From positions 1 to 64,000 of the IMG/VR virus record IMGVR_UViG_3300045303_000182: a DNA stretch of 64,000 nucleotides. One strand, written 5' to 3'. This document shows positions 46,281 to 55,013 of the stretch, piece after piece. This stretch comes from a virus. The first letter of the stretch is position 1, and the number at the start of each line of letters is the position of its first letter. The translations under genes and the position numbers were made by a program. A model generated the notes under the pieces. It ran no database searches and was not told the origin of the DNA. It saw nothing but the letters and a program-made list of their open reading frames with translations.

Positions 46281-49123
46281 CAGGCTGACCTCACCAGTCG
46301 TCGCTTCATCTCGTCCTCGAGGTGGTCCGCGATGAGGTTCACGGTGCGCCTTACGTCGATACCGCCATTCGCACCGCCCCCGTATCCCCCTACGGAGAGC
46401 TTGAAGTCGTTCTGGAAGACGATGTTGCCACCACCCTGGCGCGACGGGTAGTTGTACGCCATCGCCATCGCCTCGACATCACCGAGGCCCGCCTTCTTGA
46501 GCGCCTGGTCTGCGAGGCCCGCCGCCTCCGCTGGGATGCCACCGAAGGGGTTGCCGTTGATGTTCCACGGACGCATCGTGTTGGGACCGCCAGGCCCGTT
46601 CATCGGTGACACATTGCGGTACTGGTCCCAGGCGATGAACGCTGCCGCCTGCGGGTCCATGGCGTCGGCCTGGGTGAACGGCGACGGATTGCCCTTGTCC
46701 GTCCACGGCTTCTGGTTCGCCTGCAGGATGCCGCCGCTCTCATCGACGGGGCCAGAGTTCCAGGCGTTGGCTGTCCAGTGCGACTCACGGTAGGAGATCT
46801 TCAGGAAGTTCTTCAGCACGTCACCGCTGAAGCCAGCGTTGTGCAGAGCCTTGGCGACAGCAACACCACGCTCGATCGGGTCGCTCGACTGGATCCCCGC
46901 CACGATGTCGGGCGACGCCGTCTGGTTGTACTTGTCACCGCGGCCAGAGGCGCTGGTGCCCTTCCAGATCTTGCCGTTCGTGCCGCCCCAGCCAGTACCA
47001 GTGCCAGCGACCGACTCACCCTTGGCGGTCTGCGAGAAGGAGGACTGCACCTCGCCACCATTGAACACGCCACCCAGCACGCCACCGAACCCACCCACCT
47101 TGGGCGTCATGCCGAGCACGGTCTTGGATGACGAACCAGCGAGGCGCTTGTACATGTCGTCGGCGTCGGTGGCGAAGGCCGTCGTCTGCTCCGTACCGCC
47201 GATGAGCTTGCCCAGCGCGCCTGTCATCGTGGAGAGGATCTTGGTGATGAAGCCCGCCATGCCCTCCGGGCTGGAGGCCACGTCCTTGATGCTGTCCACG
47301 AACTTGTCGAAGTCGTTGTCCCCGATGTCCGCGTCACCGACGCCAGAGATGTCACCCGGCATCCCGACGTGCCACGGCTCACCGTGGTTCTTGCCCGAGG
47401 CCAGCCCGAACTTCTTGGCGTTCTTCATGATCCAGCCGTACTGGCTGCGCGGTCCGAGGTCGGCAGCCATGCCGCGCGTGTGGGCGCTGGGCTTGCCCGA
47501 GACGTTGGAGTAGCCCTTGGCCCGGAGCCGCTCCTGAATCCCGGTGTCGCGCAGACCGGAGGTCATGCGGAGCTTCGGGTTGGCCTTCATCATCGCGCCG
47601 ACCTTGGACTTCATGTCCGGGTGCAGACCGCTGAGGCCGTTGCCGCCAGTCGCTCCGTAGGCGTCCCCGATGTCGCCCATGCCGCCGAAGGCGTTGGGCA
47701 CGTCGCCGCCGCCGACGAGTTCGTTCATGCCCCGTTCGGCCCCGGTCATCATGAGGTCTTCCAGCGAGTCAGGCAGGTACTGGATCCAACGGAAGATCGA
47801 GTTGGAGAGGGCCGGGATGACCTTCTCCTGGATCGACCCCATCAACTCGTTGAACCAGCGGTTGCTGCCCTCACGCTGTGCGTACTGGCCTGACATCTTC
47901 CCGGCGAGGCTGAACTCGGTGCGGGTGAGCTCGGACCCGGCGCGCAGGCGCTGCCACGCGACGTTGTCCTTGTCCGCACCGATCTCAAAGCCCTTCTCCG
48001 TCGAGGAGGCTCCCTTGCTCGTCTTGCTGAGGGCGTACGTCCACCAGTAGTCGCGCATGTTCTGCGGCACGCCGGTCGTGTTGAACCAGGCGTCGATGTT
48101 GCTGCCAGGGAAGTACTGCGCCATCAACTCGCCGTAGCTGAACCCCTTGCCGCGGTTGGCTCCGGGCCGCAGACCTTCGAACCAACGCAGGATCGACTCG
48201 GCCCACTCGCTGAGGCTCTTCTGGCGACCGCCGGCAGCGATCATGCCCATCGTTCCGCCCGTGAACATCTGCGCCCGCTGCTGCGAGCCGGTGTCAGCGG
48301 CGTAGCCACCGATCTGGCTGACGAGGCCACCCTGCCCACCAACCTGAGCCAGGGGGTTGAGCATCTGCGCCTCGCGCACGCCCTTGAACAGACCAGCGGC
48401 GCGCACACCTTGGCCCTCAGGGTTGCCACCGAAGTTGTAGCTCGCACCAAGGCGGGCCGAGTCACCGAACATGCTGATCATGTCCTGCGGCGTGCCGTAG
48501 ATCGAGCCAGGGAACTTGGCGATCGTGGACATCATCGACGCCGTGTTGACGCCCTGCTGGTTGGCGGTCATGTTCAGCCCACCGGAGGCCATGATCGCTG
48601 TGTCACGGTTCGTGTTGATCCGCGACCGCAGGTAGCGCAACGGGGCGAGCGCCAAGTCCTTGGTCAGGTCGTCGCCGCTGGAGCCGACGAAGGCTCCGAG
48701 GCTGAGGCCACCCGGCAGCTTCTTGTCCACAACGTTCTGGATGGCTGCCGAGGCCGACGACGTTGCGCTGTACATCCAGCCGCTGTTGCCACCACCGCCA
48801 CTGCTCGATGACTGCGCTGCGGCAGCGGGGACGTTGCCGCCTCCGCTACCGCCGCCGCCGCCCGCACCTGCTGCGCTGAGCGCGCTACCCATCCCAGCGA
48901 GTTGCTGGGTGACCTTGGTCGCTGTGTCACCGATGGACTTGAGGTGACGGTTGATCTTGTCTGCGATGGCGTAGGCGTTGTTGCCGAAGTCGGAGAGAGC
49001 CTTCTCCAGGCCCTTCATGGCGGCAGCCATCTGCGAGATCGATGCTTGCGCGGCCTCAGTGTCGATCTTGAGGTTCGCGGCAGGCCCCATGTTGTAGGCC
49101 CGTGCAGCATCAGGCTCAGCCAC
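46280..49123 (-). CDS. Tape measure protein with M15 and transglycosylase domains, 947 aa
   Basis: GTG 49123. The N-terminal 90 residues are coiled-coil (ASISQMAAAMKGLEKALSDF, KINRHLKSIGDTATKVT), followed by Gly/Ser-rich and long helical parts. Near residue 540 an M15-like peptidase appears: SAHTRGMAADLG with EPWHVG. Near 800, KISYRESHWTANAWN and ESGGILQANQKPW fit a lytic transglycosylase (catalytic Glu in RESH). Position after the chaperones supports the tape-measure role; both domains would open the wall at injection. Confidence 0.75.
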   Translation of the reverse strand: MAEPDAARAYNMGPAANLKIDTEAAQASISQMAAAMKGLEKALSDFGNNAYAIADKINRHLKSIGDTATKVTQQLAGMGSALSAAGAGGGGGSGGGNVPAAAAQSSSSGGGGNSGWMYSATSSASAAIQNVVDKKLPGGLSLGAFVGSSGDDLTKDLALAPLRYLRSRINTNRDTAIMASGGLNMTANQQGVNTASMMSTIAKFPGSIYGTPQDMISMFGDSARLGASYNFGGNPEGQGVRAAGLFKGVREAQMLNPLAQVGGQGGLVSQIGGYAADTGSQQRAQMFTGGTMGMIAAGGRQKSLSEWAESILRWFEGLRPGANRGKGFSYGELMAQYFPGSNIDAWFNTTGVPQNMRDYWWTYALSKTSKGASSTEKGFEIGADKDNVAWQRLRAGSELTRTEFSLAGKMSGQYAQREGSNRWFNELMGSIQEKVIPALSNSIFRWIQYLPDSLEDLMMTGAERGMNELVGGGDVPNAFGGMGDIGDAYGATGGNGLSGLHPDMKSKVGAMMKANPKLRMTSGLRDTGIQERLRAKGYSNVSGKPSAHTRGMAADLGPRSQYGWIMKNAKKFGLASGKNHGEPWHVGMPGDISGVGDADIGDNDFDKFVDSIKDVASSPEGMAGFITKILSTMTGALGKLIGGTEQTTAFATDADDMYKRLAGSSSKTVLGMTPKVGGFGGVLGGVFNGGEVQSSFSQTAKGESVAGTGTGWGGTNGKIWKGTSASGRGDKYNQTASPDIVAGIQSSDPIERGVAVAKALHNAGFSGDVLKNFLKISYRESHWTANAWNSGPVDESGGILQANQKPWTDKGNPSPFTQADAMDPQAAAFIAWDQYRNVSPMNGPGGPNTMRPWNINGNPFGGIPAEAAGLADQALKKAGLGDVEAMAMAYNYPSRQGGGNIVFQNDFKLSVGGYGGGANGGIDVRRTVNLIADHLEDEMKRRLVRSA

Positions 49124-50091
49124 GCGCCTTCTCCCTCTTCCAGGTAATCATCTTGAGCCAGTAGCTCCGCTGTCGTCCGGTCATCGCACGTATCTCACTC
49201 AGGGTCCATCCGCTGTAGTTGGAGGCGATCACGTCGTAGTTGACGTACAGCGCCTGATCGTTAGCTACGAAAGAAGTCACCCCATCCCATGCCCAACGTC
49301 TGCGAGGCTCCACAGGAGGCGCAGGTCGTAGTGACGTTGAGGTCGATCTGCGGCTGGCGCTCGACCAGAAGCTCGAGGAACTTCTGGCGGTCGCGCATCG
49401 ACAGCGACCGTGCGAACCCCATCGGGTCGGTGACCAGATCGCCGTTGCGCTTGGTGACACAGCGGCTGATCATCAACGTGTTCTGCTCGGCCACGCTGAG
49501 GCCCTTCTTGTCCATCACCTCTTCCTGGTCCGAGCCGAGGGCAGCCCGGTAGGTGAGCACCTCGCCCTTGGAGGTGGTCCACTCCAAGGTCGTGGCGTCC
49601 ACGTTCTCCACCTTCGTCGGCGGGAAGTCCGTGTCGAGGAGGAGATGCACTTCCTGCGCTACCCCACACGACTGACAGGTGAAGCCGATGTCGCGCGAGT
49701 TGCCGAACGACACCTGCACCACCTTGAGGAAGATCTGCTCACGCTCCCCGATCAGCAGGTCGTTGAGGAAGTACTGACGCTCGGGGACCGAGTGCTTCGA
49801 CAGGTCGAAGGAACCGATCGATGTGACACCGAGAGCCAGCACCGTGTTGAAGTACTGGTATGGGGTGGTCGCCTTGGCGAGCGCCTCCTCGTCCACCCCG
49901 GTGAGCTCGCGGCAGACAGCTTCACGCTCCCATATGCCGCTATGGAACAGCCCTCTCGGCAGCTTAATCACGGGGTCCGGTGCGTCATCGATGAGAGGCA
50001 CCGGTCCCGCGATCGCTTCCTTCGCTTCGCGCAGCGTCTGCTGCTTGTCTTGCACCGCCTGTTCAGAGGCGAACACGTCAGTCGTTGTCAC
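49116..50091 (-). CDS. Tail assembly chaperone, frameshifted long product
   Basis: The in-frame protein (276 aa, stop at 49261) shares its 5' part with a second frame that stays open to 49116. That frame ends SNYSGWTLSEIRAMTGRQRS and YWLKMITWKREKARG, the usual C-terminal style of phage tail-chaperone extensions. A likely slip point is GGGGTGA (minus strand, 49283-49277). A -2 shift at GGT, or a +1 shift near TTC TTT C, would join the frames. The fused product would have about 325 residues and overlap the tape measure start. Confidence 0.6.
49261..50091 (-). CDS. Tail assembly chaperone, short product, 276 aa
   Basis: GTG 50091. Two zinc-type pairs are present: FTCQSCGVAQEV in the middle and TCASCGASQTLG near the end. 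The core reads YFLNDLLIGEREQIFLKVVQ, reminiscent of T4 gp26-type hub/chaperone proteins. Its place between tail tube and tape measure genes, and the downstream overlapping frame, indicate the tail assembly chaperone. Confidence 0.65.
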   Translation of the reverse strand: MTTTDVFASEQAVQDKQQTLREAKEAIAGPVPLIDDAPDPVIKLPRGLFHSGIWEREAVCRELTGVDEEALAKATTPYQYFNTVLALGVTSIGSFDLSKHSVPERQYFLNDLLIGEREQIFLKVVQVSFGNSRDIGFTCQSCGVAQEVHLLLDTDFPPTKVENVDATTLEWTTSKGEVLTYRAALGSDQEEVMDKKGLSVAEQNTLMISRCVTKRNGDLVTDPMGFARSLSMRDRQKFLELLVERQPQIDLNVTTTCASCGASQTLGMGWGDFFRS

Positions 50092-50117
50092 GTCTAGTTC
50101 TCCGGTCGTTGGTTGAG

Positions 50118-50723
50118 TCAGCGCAGCGCTTGTGCAGAGTGCCGCAGGTTGGCCGCGTCCTGTGCTCCGTGGAACACGTCGAAGCCTTCGTGGTGGACCT
50201 GCATCTGATGCACCAGCACGGCGTTCTCCATCGCGCTCAGGTTGTTGAAGCCGATGCTGGCGGTCCAGCAGTTGTAGAAGGCGAACGCGAGGATCGCCCC
50301 CGAGGTGTCACCGGTCGAACCGGAGGCCGGTCCGTCGGTGACAGGGTGGTCGAGAACGCGGACCGCCATGTCATAGCGGAACTCCTCCCCGAGGCCGATG
50401 GTGCCAGCGCCCCACTGGACGCTGAACATCTGCTTGGCGAGGTTCCACATACCGGGCTTGGTGTAGAACACGCCGGCCGAGCAGGTGAGCGGAGCAAAGT
50501 CCGTCTGCCCCGGCAGCTTGTGCGGGTTGGTGTTCCAGCCGCCTTCGCGGTACTGGACCATGTCGGTGTTCATGGCGATGCCCTCGACCACCATGAACCC
50601 CATCTCAGCGATCTGCCGAGAGAGGGTGGCGTCCGAGTGGAACATCTGAACTTGGAACTTGAAGTTCCTGACGGGGTCGGCCCGAAGCCGGGTCCGATCC
50701 GCCAGGGATGGTGCGCTTGGCAT
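50118..50723 (-). CDS. Tail tube protein, 201 aa
   Basis: ATG 50723 has AGAGGAG. The sequence RADPVRNFKFQVQMFHSDAT, followed by FMVVEGIAMNTDMVQYREGG and AFYNCWTASIGFNNLSAMEN, is the usual tube pattern in T4-like and actinophage contractile tails. It is between the sheath gene and the chaperones, with a 17-bp gap to the sheath. It forms the inner tube through which DNA passes. Confidence 0.85.
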   Translation of the reverse strand: MPSAPSLADRTRLRADPVRNFKFQVQMFHSDATLSRQIAEMGFMVVEGIAMNTDMVQYREGGWNTNPHKLPGQTDFAPLTCSAGVFYTKPGMWNLAKQMFSVQWGAGTIGLGEEFRYDMAVRVLDHPVTDGPASGSTGDTSGAILAFAFYNCWTASIGFNNLSAMENAVLVHQMQVHHEGFDVFHGAQDAANLRHSAQALR

Positions 50724-50739
50724 GTGTTACTCCTCTGGC

Positions 50740-52620
50740 CTATGCGACCGGCTGGACTTCGGTCGTGAAGGAGCCACGATCGAACTGGGTGATCTTGATG
50801 ACGACGAACTCAGCGGGGTACTCCAACGCCACGCCGATCTCCATGCGGACTTCGCCCGACTGGATGACGGCTGGGGTGTTGATCGTGTCGTCGCAGGTGA
50901 TGTAGTACGCCTGAGCGGTGTTGGCACCGCGCAGCCCCCCTGCTTCCCACAGAGGCCGCAGGATGCGTTCTGCGGACATCCGCAGGGCACTCCACAGCCG
51001 CTGATCGTTGTTCTCGAAGACGGCGAACTGGGTCGAGCGCTTCACCACCTCCTTGATGTAGATGAGCGTCCGACGAGCGGAGACGTAGCGGTCAGCGCCG
51101 TACGTCTTGCGGGTGCGGCCACCCATCACGCAGATCCCCGAGCCGACCACGGAGCGGACGACGTTGATGTTCTGCGAGTTGAGATCACCGAGCTCAGTGT
51201 CGGTGAACTTCGTCTGCACGCCCACGGCGTTGCTGAGTCCTGCGATCACACCAGCGGGCGCGCGGAACACGCCGACGGTGGCATCGACGCGCGCCATCAT
51301 CCCGGCGACCGCCCCGCCCGGAGGCACGTTGATCGTGGTCCCGACCCGAGCCGGGTTGGGGATGATCAGCCAGGGGCCGTAGGAAGCCGAGTAGCTGTCG
51401 CCCGTGTTGGCCCCGAGCGACGTGACGATCTGCGTCTTGTAGACCGACGACGACGTGCCGGGGTTCCGCGGAGGAGCCGAGTCGTTGATGATGAAGATGT
51501 CCTGCCGGTCCGAGAAGAAGGTCGAGGGGATGGTCGCACCCACCCACGACGAGGCGAACTCGGAGGTGTCGGCCTTCGATGCGTCAGCGAGGTAGCCGCA
51601 GATGTTGAGGGCGATCGGACCCTCCACCTTGGTGATCATCTCGGCGGCGTCCTGGAGGTCACCAGCGTCAGGGATCGACGGATCGATACCACCGGCCAGG
51701 ACCACAGGGTCGTCGGTCGCCATCGGCCGCGGCTGCTGCTCGTTGATGCCCGACACCGAGAGGTACAGCGAGCCTGAGGCCGAGTCGTTGATCACCGTGT
51801 CGATGCGCCGCGTGCCTGGGATCTCGCCCTTGATCGACAGCGACGGGAACGTCTCCACGACCTCGTCGTTGCCTTCGCTGTTGCGGATCAGCACTTGCAG
51901 GGCGAACACGTCCTCGGCCGTCGCGCCGGCACCGACAGTGCTCTGCGTGGTGAGGCCGTACTTGAGGCCGTTGCCCCACACGCCGGGAGAGCGAGCCTTC
52001 AGCGTGAAGCTGGTGAGGTTGCCCGACCCAGTGTTCTGGCCGTTGACAGCGATGGTCGAGGCGGTGCCCTTCTCAGGGGCCGCGGTCGGCGTGGCTCGGA
52101 TCACCCAGCACAGCCGCCCACCGTTCTGGAAGTACGAGTAGACGCTGAACGGAAGGTACGAGAGCACCTTGGGCGTGACCGGGATGGCTGCCGGCGTGCC
52201 GGGGAAGGCACCGGCCACCCACACACCCGCAGGGGAGTGCGGCGTGAAGTGGGCCTTGGATCCATCAGCGAGCTTGACGTACTGACCCGCCGTGAAAGCA
52301 GCACCGCCGAATGGCGTCTGGTACTTGCCGTCACCGTAGGTGGCATGGGCCTTGATGGCGGTGAGGTCAGCGGGGACCGGCGTCGTGACACGGCCGGTCA
52401 CATCGTTGGGATCAGCCAGCGCAGGCTGCGAGATCGGGTTGAGGCCACCGAAGACGGTGACATAGTCACTCCAGGACTCAACGAGGATCGGCTCGTTCAC
52501 CGGCCCCTTCTCGGCAGCCCCGACGAAGGCACCCACGGTGTAGGTGCCCGCCACGTCGGACGGGTTGACGAGTAGTGACTCCTCGAGGTAGACGCCTGGA
52601 CGGCGGTAGTACATGGGCAT
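50740..52620 (-). CDS. Tail sheath protein, 626 aa
   Basis: ATG 52620 with AGGAG. The N-terminus YYRRPGVYLEESLL is the sheath hallmark (PGVY.E). The core has VPPGGAVAGMMARVDATVGV and RAPAGVIAGLSNAVGVQ, followed by QNINVVRSVVGSGICVMGGR. The C-terminus includes TQFAVFENNDQRLWSALRMS and the FVVIKITQFDRG strand. It contracts to drive the tube into the cell and identifies the phage as a myovirus. Confidence 0.92.
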   Translation of the reverse strand: MPMYYRRPGVYLEESLLVNPSDVAGTYTVGAFVGAAEKGPVNEPILVESWSDYVTVFGGLNPISQPALADPNDVTGRVTTPVPADLTAIKAHATYGDGKYQTPFGGAAFTAGQYVKLADGSKAHFTPHSPAGVWVAGAFPGTPAAIPVTPKVLSYLPFSVYSYFQNGGRLCWVIRATPTAAPEKGTASTIAVNGQNTGSGNLTSFTLKARSPGVWGNGLKYGLTTQSTVGAGATAEDVFALQVLIRNSEGNDEVVETFPSLSIKGEIPGTRRIDTVINDSASGSLYLSVSGINEQQPRPMATDDPVVLAGGIDPSIPDAGDLQDAAEMITKVEGPIALNICGYLADASKADTSEFASSWVGATIPSTFFSDRQDIFIINDSAPPRNPGTSSSVYKTQIVTSLGANTGDSYSASYGPWLIIPNPARVGTTINVPPGGAVAGMMARVDATVGVFRAPAGVIAGLSNAVGVQTKFTDTELGDLNSQNINVVRSVVGSGICVMGGRTRKTYGADRYVSARRTLIYIKEVVKRSTQFAVFENNDQRLWSALRMSAERILRPLWEAGGLRGANTAQAYYITCDDTINTPAVIQSGEVRMEIGVALEYPAEFVVIKITQFDRGSFTTEVQPVA

Positions 52621-52642
52621 AGTCGCTCCTGACGGAAGGTTG

Positions 52643-52699
52643 CTAGTTGGTGGATCCGATTAGTGCGACGACTGGTTGTACGAGCCTGATGGCGGTCAC
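52643..52699 (-). CDS. Possible 18-residue leader peptide
   Basis: GTG 52699 overlaps the stop of the gene upstream (GTGA), and the frame encodes MTAIRLVQPVVALIGSTN. The close overlap resembles real genes here, but the peptide has no feature of its own. It ends 23 bp before the sheath start and might only influence sheath translation. Confidence 0.2.
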   Translation of the reverse strand: MTAIRLVQPVVALIGSTN

Positions 52700-53424
52700 G
52701 GTTGAGGTGTCAGAACCTCTTGCCCTTCGTGGTCAATCTCGAAGAGCTTCTCCAGGCCATCTCGCGTGTAGGCGTCGAGGTGGACCCGGAAGACCTTGTA
52801 GAAGCTGGCGTCGAGGAACCGCGTCTGCGGCACCTCGGCAAGCAGTGAGACGGTGTACACCTTGCGGAAGATCCGCTTGGTGCCCGATTCCGATGTCTCG
52901 GACTGGTCGGTGTTGGCGTAACCGATGAGCTCAGTGCGCCGCCATGTCTGATCAGCGTCGCAGGCGATCCAGAAGGGTCGCTGGGGGAACACATCAGTGG
53001 CGAAGATCGACCGGAGGTAGCGGTCGTGGAGGTTGTGCCGCGCGAAGACGCTCACCTGATACACCAGCCGGAACGGGAGGTAGTTCAGGATCTGGTAGTC
53101 CTGCAGCGCCCAGCCATGCTCAGGCGGCGGCAACGTGGGCGAGACGCTCGGCCGGTACAGGCCCTGAGTGTTCTCGAGGTGGTTGCTGTGGAACAACTCG
53201 TAGGCAGGCTCGGCCGTGATGGCGTCGATCGTGATGAAGGGGTACTTCAACTGGCGCTCGGACTGCGGCCAGCGGAACCAGACGCCCACCTTCTCCCACG
53301 TCGAGTCGGGATCACGCCCTGGTACCTCGATACCAGTGAGGTAACTCTTGAGCGCCTCGTCCTCGGCCAGCAGGAACCCGACGTGTTCGTGGATGTCAGG
53401 CTGGTCGCGCAGCGGGCGTATCAC
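52696..53424 (-). CDS. Tail completion/neck protein, 242 aa
   Basis: GTG 53424. It is alpha/beta with aromatic repeats (YLPFRLVYQVSVFARHNLH, KRIFRKVYTVSLLAEVPQTR) and a C-terminal strand-helix (FYKVFRVHLDAYTRDGLEKL). Length and place directly upstream of the sheath gene resemble gp15-type tail terminators. This is position-based; the sequence match is not decisive. Confidence 0.5.
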   Translation of the reverse strand: MIRPLRDQPDIHEHVGFLLAEDEALKSYLTGIEVPGRDPDSTWEKVGVWFRWPQSERQLKYPFITIDAITAEPAYELFHSNHLENTQGLYRPSVSPTLPPPEHGWALQDYQILNYLPFRLVYQVSVFARHNLHDRYLRSIFATDVFPQRPFWIACDADQTWRRTELIGYANTDQSETSESGTKRIFRKVYTVSLLAEVPQTRFLDASFYKVFRVHLDAYTRDGLEKLFEIDHEGQEVLTPQP

Positions 53425-53810
53425 AGCGGCTTCCCGACGATCCCGGACCCGTAGATGTAGCCGTGGGCTTCCATCTCGTCCTTCCAGCGCTTGTTCGCTT
53501 CGCGCACATCCTCTGAGAGGGAGCGGAACAGCGCCGAGGGAGGACGCACCTCGTCGCCGTACTCCAGGGCCATCGCCTCGGAGACGCGGTCCTGGTTGTT
53601 GACACCGAGGAACATGTAGCCGTCCTGCGACCAGACCGTGATGTCGTCAGCGAGGTCGGACCATTCGGGCGTCTCACGCGCACGCTCCACGACCCGGTCG
53701 TGGAGGAAGGAGACAGCAGAGGATGCGGCGGCTTCAGTGTCGGCCTGGAGCTTGTCCATGTAGCGAGACAAGCTCGCGAACCACTCCGCGCTGATGCTGA
53801 TCTGCGCCAT
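53421..53810 (-). CDS. Neck/tail completion protein, HK97 gp10-like, 129 aa
   Basis: ATG 53810 follows GAGGAG. The sequence SISAEWFASLSRYMDKLQAD, then SFLHDRVVERARETPEWSDL and FLGVNNQDRVSEAMALEYGD, fits the gp10-like minor tail family, with a helical N-terminus and a short beta part. It lies between other neck genes. The assignment is moderate. Confidence 0.45.
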   Translation of the reverse strand: MAQISISAEWFASLSRYMDKLQADTEAAASSAVSFLHDRVVERARETPEWSDLADDITVWSQDGYMFLGVNNQDRVSEAMALEYGDEVRPPSALFRSLSEDVREANKRWKDEMEAHGYIYGSGIVGKPL

Positions 53811-53868
53811 GGACTCCTCGATGCTGTGCTATGGAGGTCATACCCGCTTGGTATGGCCTGGCCGGAGC

Positions 53869-54120
53869 CTAGCTCAGCACGTCGAGCGCAGCGAGTAATC
53901 GCATCACCGCGTCCACCTGATCCCCTCGCAGCGTGATCACCAGATCAGCGTGGCCCTCAGCGTCCTCACCCATCGCCCGCGTCCAGGAGTCGGGACGGAC
54001 CTCGTTGGCAACTTGACGGACGAACTCGACACCCGACTGCATGAGTGCCAACTGGCCGGTGAGGTTGGCGACATCGACACTGATCCGACGTATGGCCCCA
54101 AGGGCAACTGTGCTCTCCAT
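53869..54120 (-). CDS. Hypothetical protein, 83 aa
   Basis: ATG 54120 is chosen over GTG 54123 because it overlaps the upstream stop in the common TGATG form. The product is helical (DVANLTGQLALMQSGVEFVR, VDAVMRLLAALDVLS) with one polar middle. A possible small neck or assembly factor. Confidence 0.45.
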   Translation of the reverse strand: MESTVALGAIRRISVDVANLTGQLALMQSGVEFVRQVANEVRPDSWTRAMGEDAEGHADLVITLRGDQVDAVMRLLAALDVLS

Positions 54121-55013
54121 CACCAGTAACTATTGCCGGCGTAGTTGCGGTCCACGTAGTACACGCTCACGTCGTAGTACTCCGTGCCGTCACACCACAT
54201 GTCCTCGCACCAGAGCATGTAGGTACCGTTGCCGGTCGTGCTCCAGCCAGAGCCTCGAGCTACGAAGCCGCAGGCTTGGCCGTTGCCCCACTCGTAGAGA
54301 GGGAAGTCCCACCAGGCATAGCTGCTGCCGCTGAGAATGGTATGGCCGATGTGGTCGTTGAGCGGACCCCGATCGACGGTCTGAGTGATCAGGTTGACCG
54401 TGCGCTGGTTGTAGGGGGTGACGACGCTCGACTGCGGCGTGGTCATGTTGCGCCAGTGCAAGCCGGTGAGGATGACGCTGCCTGGCACGCCGACCCAGAA
54501 CGGATCGTCCCTGTTGCGCGCGCTGCTGATGTGCTCCGAGCTCCAAGGACGCGACTGCTGCACGGTGCCGTAGTGCCCAAGCTCGGTATGGCCGATCTGC
54601 ACACGCACCGGACCGCACCAGCCACTCTCCAGACCAGCAGCGCTGACGGACTGCACGAAGAACTGGTAGCGCCCGTCCTGGCCGACGCCGAAGTTGCCCC
54701 ACGGTGAGCCACCGACGTTGACCGAGTTGAGCCAGTTGCCGTTGGCGTCGGTCTGAACGAGCCGGTAGTACGCGACAGGAGCGCCACCGGCCGGTGGGCC
54801 AGTGAAGCCGATCGCCACGTTGTTGAAGTCCCAAGCGTGGACCCAAATGCTCTGCGGTGCGAGGGGGAAGCCGCGGTAGCCCGAGTCCTGCCAAGCGCCG
54901 TTGACCTTCTCGTAGATGTAGCTGGCTGTCTGCCATGCCCCGCCCCACCTGATCTTGATCTGACCGTTGTTGCCGGCGCGCCAAGCTCCACCAGACTTGA
55001 TGTAGACGGTCAT
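54120..55013 (-). CDS. Tail fibre-like protein, 297 aa
   Basis: The N-terminus has repeated Trp-Gly-Gly units (YIKSGGAWRAGNNGQIKIRW, GGAWQTASYIYEKVNGAW), similar to actinophage minor tail proteins. An FN3-like middle (NNVAIGFTGPPAGGAPVAYY) and an aromatic C-terminal domain (TYMLWCEDMWCDGTEYYDV) follow. It is coupled to another fibre-like gene upstream. Probably a surface-binding appendage. Confidence 0.55.
   Translation of the reverse strand: MTVYIKSGGAWRAGNNGQIKIRWGGAWQTASYIYEKVNGAWQDSGYRGFPLAPQSIWVHAWDFNNVAIGFTGPPAGGAPVAYYRLVQTDANGNWLNSVNVGGSPWGNFGVGQDGRYQFFVQSVSAAGLESGWCGPVRVQIGHTELGHYGTVQQSRPWSSEHISSARNRDDPFWVGVPGSVILTGLHWRNMTTPQSSVVTPYNQRTVNLITQTVDRGPLNDHIGHTILSGSSYAWWDFPLYEWGNGQACGFVARGSGWSTTGNGTYMLWCEDMWCDGTEYYDVSVYYVDRNYAGNSYW

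Noticed and set aside
50659-51777. Rightward frame of 372 codons
   Set aside because: Shadow of the sheath gene, with Asp/Arg/His-rich composition.
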